A stretch of DNA of 64,000 bases, taken from the NCBI GenBank assembly GCA_035582835.1, contig JAYKAV010002969.1:430624-494623 (forward strand). Direction: 5' to 3'. The notes beneath the pieces were generated by a model. The model saw only the letters and a list, made by a program, of their open reading frames with translations. It was not told the DNA's origin and did no database searches. Positions 61,801 through 64,000 of this stretch are shown piece by piece (position 1 is the stretch's first letter; each line of letters begins with the position of its first letter). The stretch comes from Phoebastria nigripes. Taxonomy: Eukaryota > Chordata > Aves > Procellariiformes > Diomedeidae. Made by a program: the position numbers and the translations under genes.

Positions 61801-64000
61801 ACCTGCATGGAAAATACTCAACTCAGAAAGCATGAAGATGCTATAAAGAAGCCTATGTCTTTCTGCTTCCCACAATTAAGCAACTAACAACAGGAAGGTT
61901 TTGAACCCTTTGGTACTGATAATTTTGAACTTGGACATCAGTGCAGGGATCCAAAGTCTCAAGCCTCCCTTGTAGCTTTAGCATCAGCAAAAGGTTTAGA
62001 GAAGAACAACAATGTACAATTTACAGCAGCCCTTCCAGCGCGTATCTCAGAGTGCATCATGATTTCTTGCCTGAGGTTGTCTGAAATTTCTTCTGAGCCA
62101 TCAGGCCTGTATACCACTACTGTTCCAGACACCTTATTGCTTAAAGGCCNAGGCATTGCTCCTCACAGTGTACGTTGGGATAGCTCTTGGTTTTTTGCCT
62201 ACAGAGAACAAAGGTTTTCAGATCAATTCCTTGTGGAANGATCGAGTGGTCCTCTCATTCCATCAGGGTATGACACAGGACTGTGAAAGTGCAGCCCCTG
62301 GCAATGATGCTAGTCAGGACACAGGCATGAAGCTATTACCAAGGCAGGCTGTATCAAATAATAGATTTTATGGGAAATGGTCTTACATTTCTTGTTTTCC
62401 TTAGACTCTGACATGCCTTGTCTCTAGAGACTGTTTTGGAGTCACCTGCACTGTACGTGACCTTTGACGGTCCATCCCAAAGGACTCCAGTGCCAGAGCC
62501 AAACAGATTCTTCATCTGTNTGTAAACTAAATGAGGGCTGGAAATCGAACCAACCCATTTGAAGCCTTGGACTTGTAATAATTGGGACGCTTTGTGGGTA
62601 GAAGTAATAAATAGGTTTTATTAGACTGAGCAGGATTGACAGAATGCTTGGCATTTACAAGTTAAATGTCTAACCCTGGTAGCACTCCCAGAAATAATAA
62701 TTAAGTAGGAACTAAATGGCTTTCTTTAATTAAAACATTTTACCAGAAAAATAACACTAAGATAGGTATCTCACTTCCCAGAACTTCATGTCCCAGTAAA
62801 CTAACCAAAAAGTTACTATACTGAATTTCAGCAAGTGCCTCCATGCTCATAACAAGAATTAATTCTTAGTACAGTTTCAGTAGCTCAGTGGTGTCGCAAC
62901 AGCAGGGAGCACAGCGTGGGCTGCAAAAGCCATTTGTGAAGGTAAAAGTACTCCAGTGAACGTCCGTAGGAAGCTCTGTGCCATGTTACCTCCCTGCTGT
63001 AACACCTCCATCGGATTCATAGACCCAGAGGAATCCCTCTAAAGCCTCACTCCATCGGTATTCCTGAAGGAAAGGAGGGAAGAGGGGCAAAGATACTCTG
63101 GCCCATCTCTTTAAAATGCATGCAATTGGCAGAGTTAACCTCACCGTGTGTCAGGGAACTGCACTCTGAAGACTGCATTGCAGCCACAACCACTCTGGTT
63201 TAGAGCATCTTGTTCAGCGCTAGATGCACTAGAGCGAAAGTGGCTTGAACTTGTCTTCTTCAGCTCTACAACATGTAAATCACGCAGCCTTTATTAAACT
63301 CATTAGTGGTAAAGTGAATGTAAACAGATGTGTGTAACATTCTCTAATTTAGTGGAAGGGGAACAAAGAAACAATCCTGAACATTGTCCCTTACCTTGAC
63401 CTCATTCTTCACCTCACACAGATTTTATACAGTAATATGCAACACTGCAAGCAACAGCTCTGCGGCCTCTGGCCAGTCACCCAAATGCTTACAGAATGAG
63501 CTTTATAGCCTGCAATTAAACATGTCGTTGTTTACATACAAGGAGTATTTGGCTATTGCACATCAATGAAAAAATATTCCTTCAGTTTAATCATACAACT
63601 TTTAAAAATAGGTTTGTAAGAATGAGTTTTAGAGTACAGGAAGGAAAATAAGACAGACTTAGATATATTATTCTGTATTAGCTAGCTCNAAGTATGTTAA
63701 AATCACAGCTCTTACACATCTGACATGGCCTTTTGTAGGGCCTGAGCTTCTGTGCTCTTTTCCCTNAAGACTTCTTTACATATGCAAAAAATACTGAAAA
63801 TCTGTGCAGAAGTTCTGGTGACAAATCCTTTGACACTATGACATGATGAAGGAACAAACCCTCTCAATGAATAATTTTGCAGTTTATTAGCATATTGAAG
63901 TGTTTTGATTAATTTTGCTTAAGTGAATGACAAAGGAACTGTTTTATCAGGTACCCTGCTCATTTCACAATTTGTCCTATTGAAATCTATCTTTATTTTT
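58822..64000. other. Intergenic tail, no gene recognised
   Basis: No domain, splice-bounded exon or RNA gene could be identified. It includes A19 at 60885-60903. Stretches at 60530-60880 and 62930-63560 have mixed, non-repetitive composition resembling conserved non-coding DNA, which cannot be tested from one sequence. In mammals NAT8L lies beyond the 3' end of POLN; nothing here matches it as far as I can tell. Confidence 0.4.
60885..60903 (+). repeat. Homopolymer A tract (19 A) with GAAA tail
   Basis: Nineteen A bases followed by GAAAGAAAAGAG. It could be the tail of an old retrocopy or plain simple sequence; the DNA before it (60530-60884) does not translate into anything recognisable. 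Confidence 0.85.

Overview
The window looks like AT-rich, gene-poor vertebrate DNA, most likely from a bird. Two things point there. There are several CR1 LINE fragments, including copies with the typical avian 3' end (short ATTCTATG-type repeats near 26950-26974). There is also one split vertebrate gene whose exons translate into the C-terminal half of the polymerase domain of DNA polymerase nu (POLN). Isolated single N bases are scattered from about 5.2 kb onward, as in a draft assembly; none falls in an exon called here.

Layout, left to right. Bases 1-16364 hold no exon that I can recognise and are read as the end of a long POLN intron. They contain a pure 23-base C tract, an (AT)20 tract, and a near-perfect 64-bp inverted repeat whose arms lie 709 bp apart (9111-9947). 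Seven consecutive POLN exons follow on the + strand: 16365-16447, 20587-20718, 23662-23772, 27811-27889, 39421-39488, 48490-48551 and 51482-51550 (stop TAA). All junctions are AG/GT, the codon phases join exactly, and together they give about 200 residues from the O-helix (motif B) through the catalytic HDE (motif C) to the C-terminus. The exon with motif A (catalytic Asp plus QIELR) should lie upstream and was not found. The introns (2.9 to 11.5 kb) carry CR1 fragments of both orientations, three MIR-like SINE relics and one other old amniote repeat.

After the stop codon come a 3'UTR and then about 11.5 kb with no recognisable gene. The most notable object there is a heavily decayed Ty3/gypsy-type retrotransposon pol region on the - strand (about 53.5-55.3 kb). 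Reverse transcriptase, RNase H (ending in the hallmark DALSR) and an integrase zinc-finger-like segment occur in the canonical order but are broken by stops, frameshifts and deletions. Further CR1 relics lie at 55.6, 58.0-58.6 and 58.8 kb.

The only host gene supported is POLN, a low-fidelity family-A translesion polymerase. Everything else is transposon debris, simple repeats or unannotated sequence, some of which reads like conserved non-coding DNA but cannot be shown to be so without alignments. Most open frames of 60-130 codons in this window are chance frames or antisense readings of CR1.
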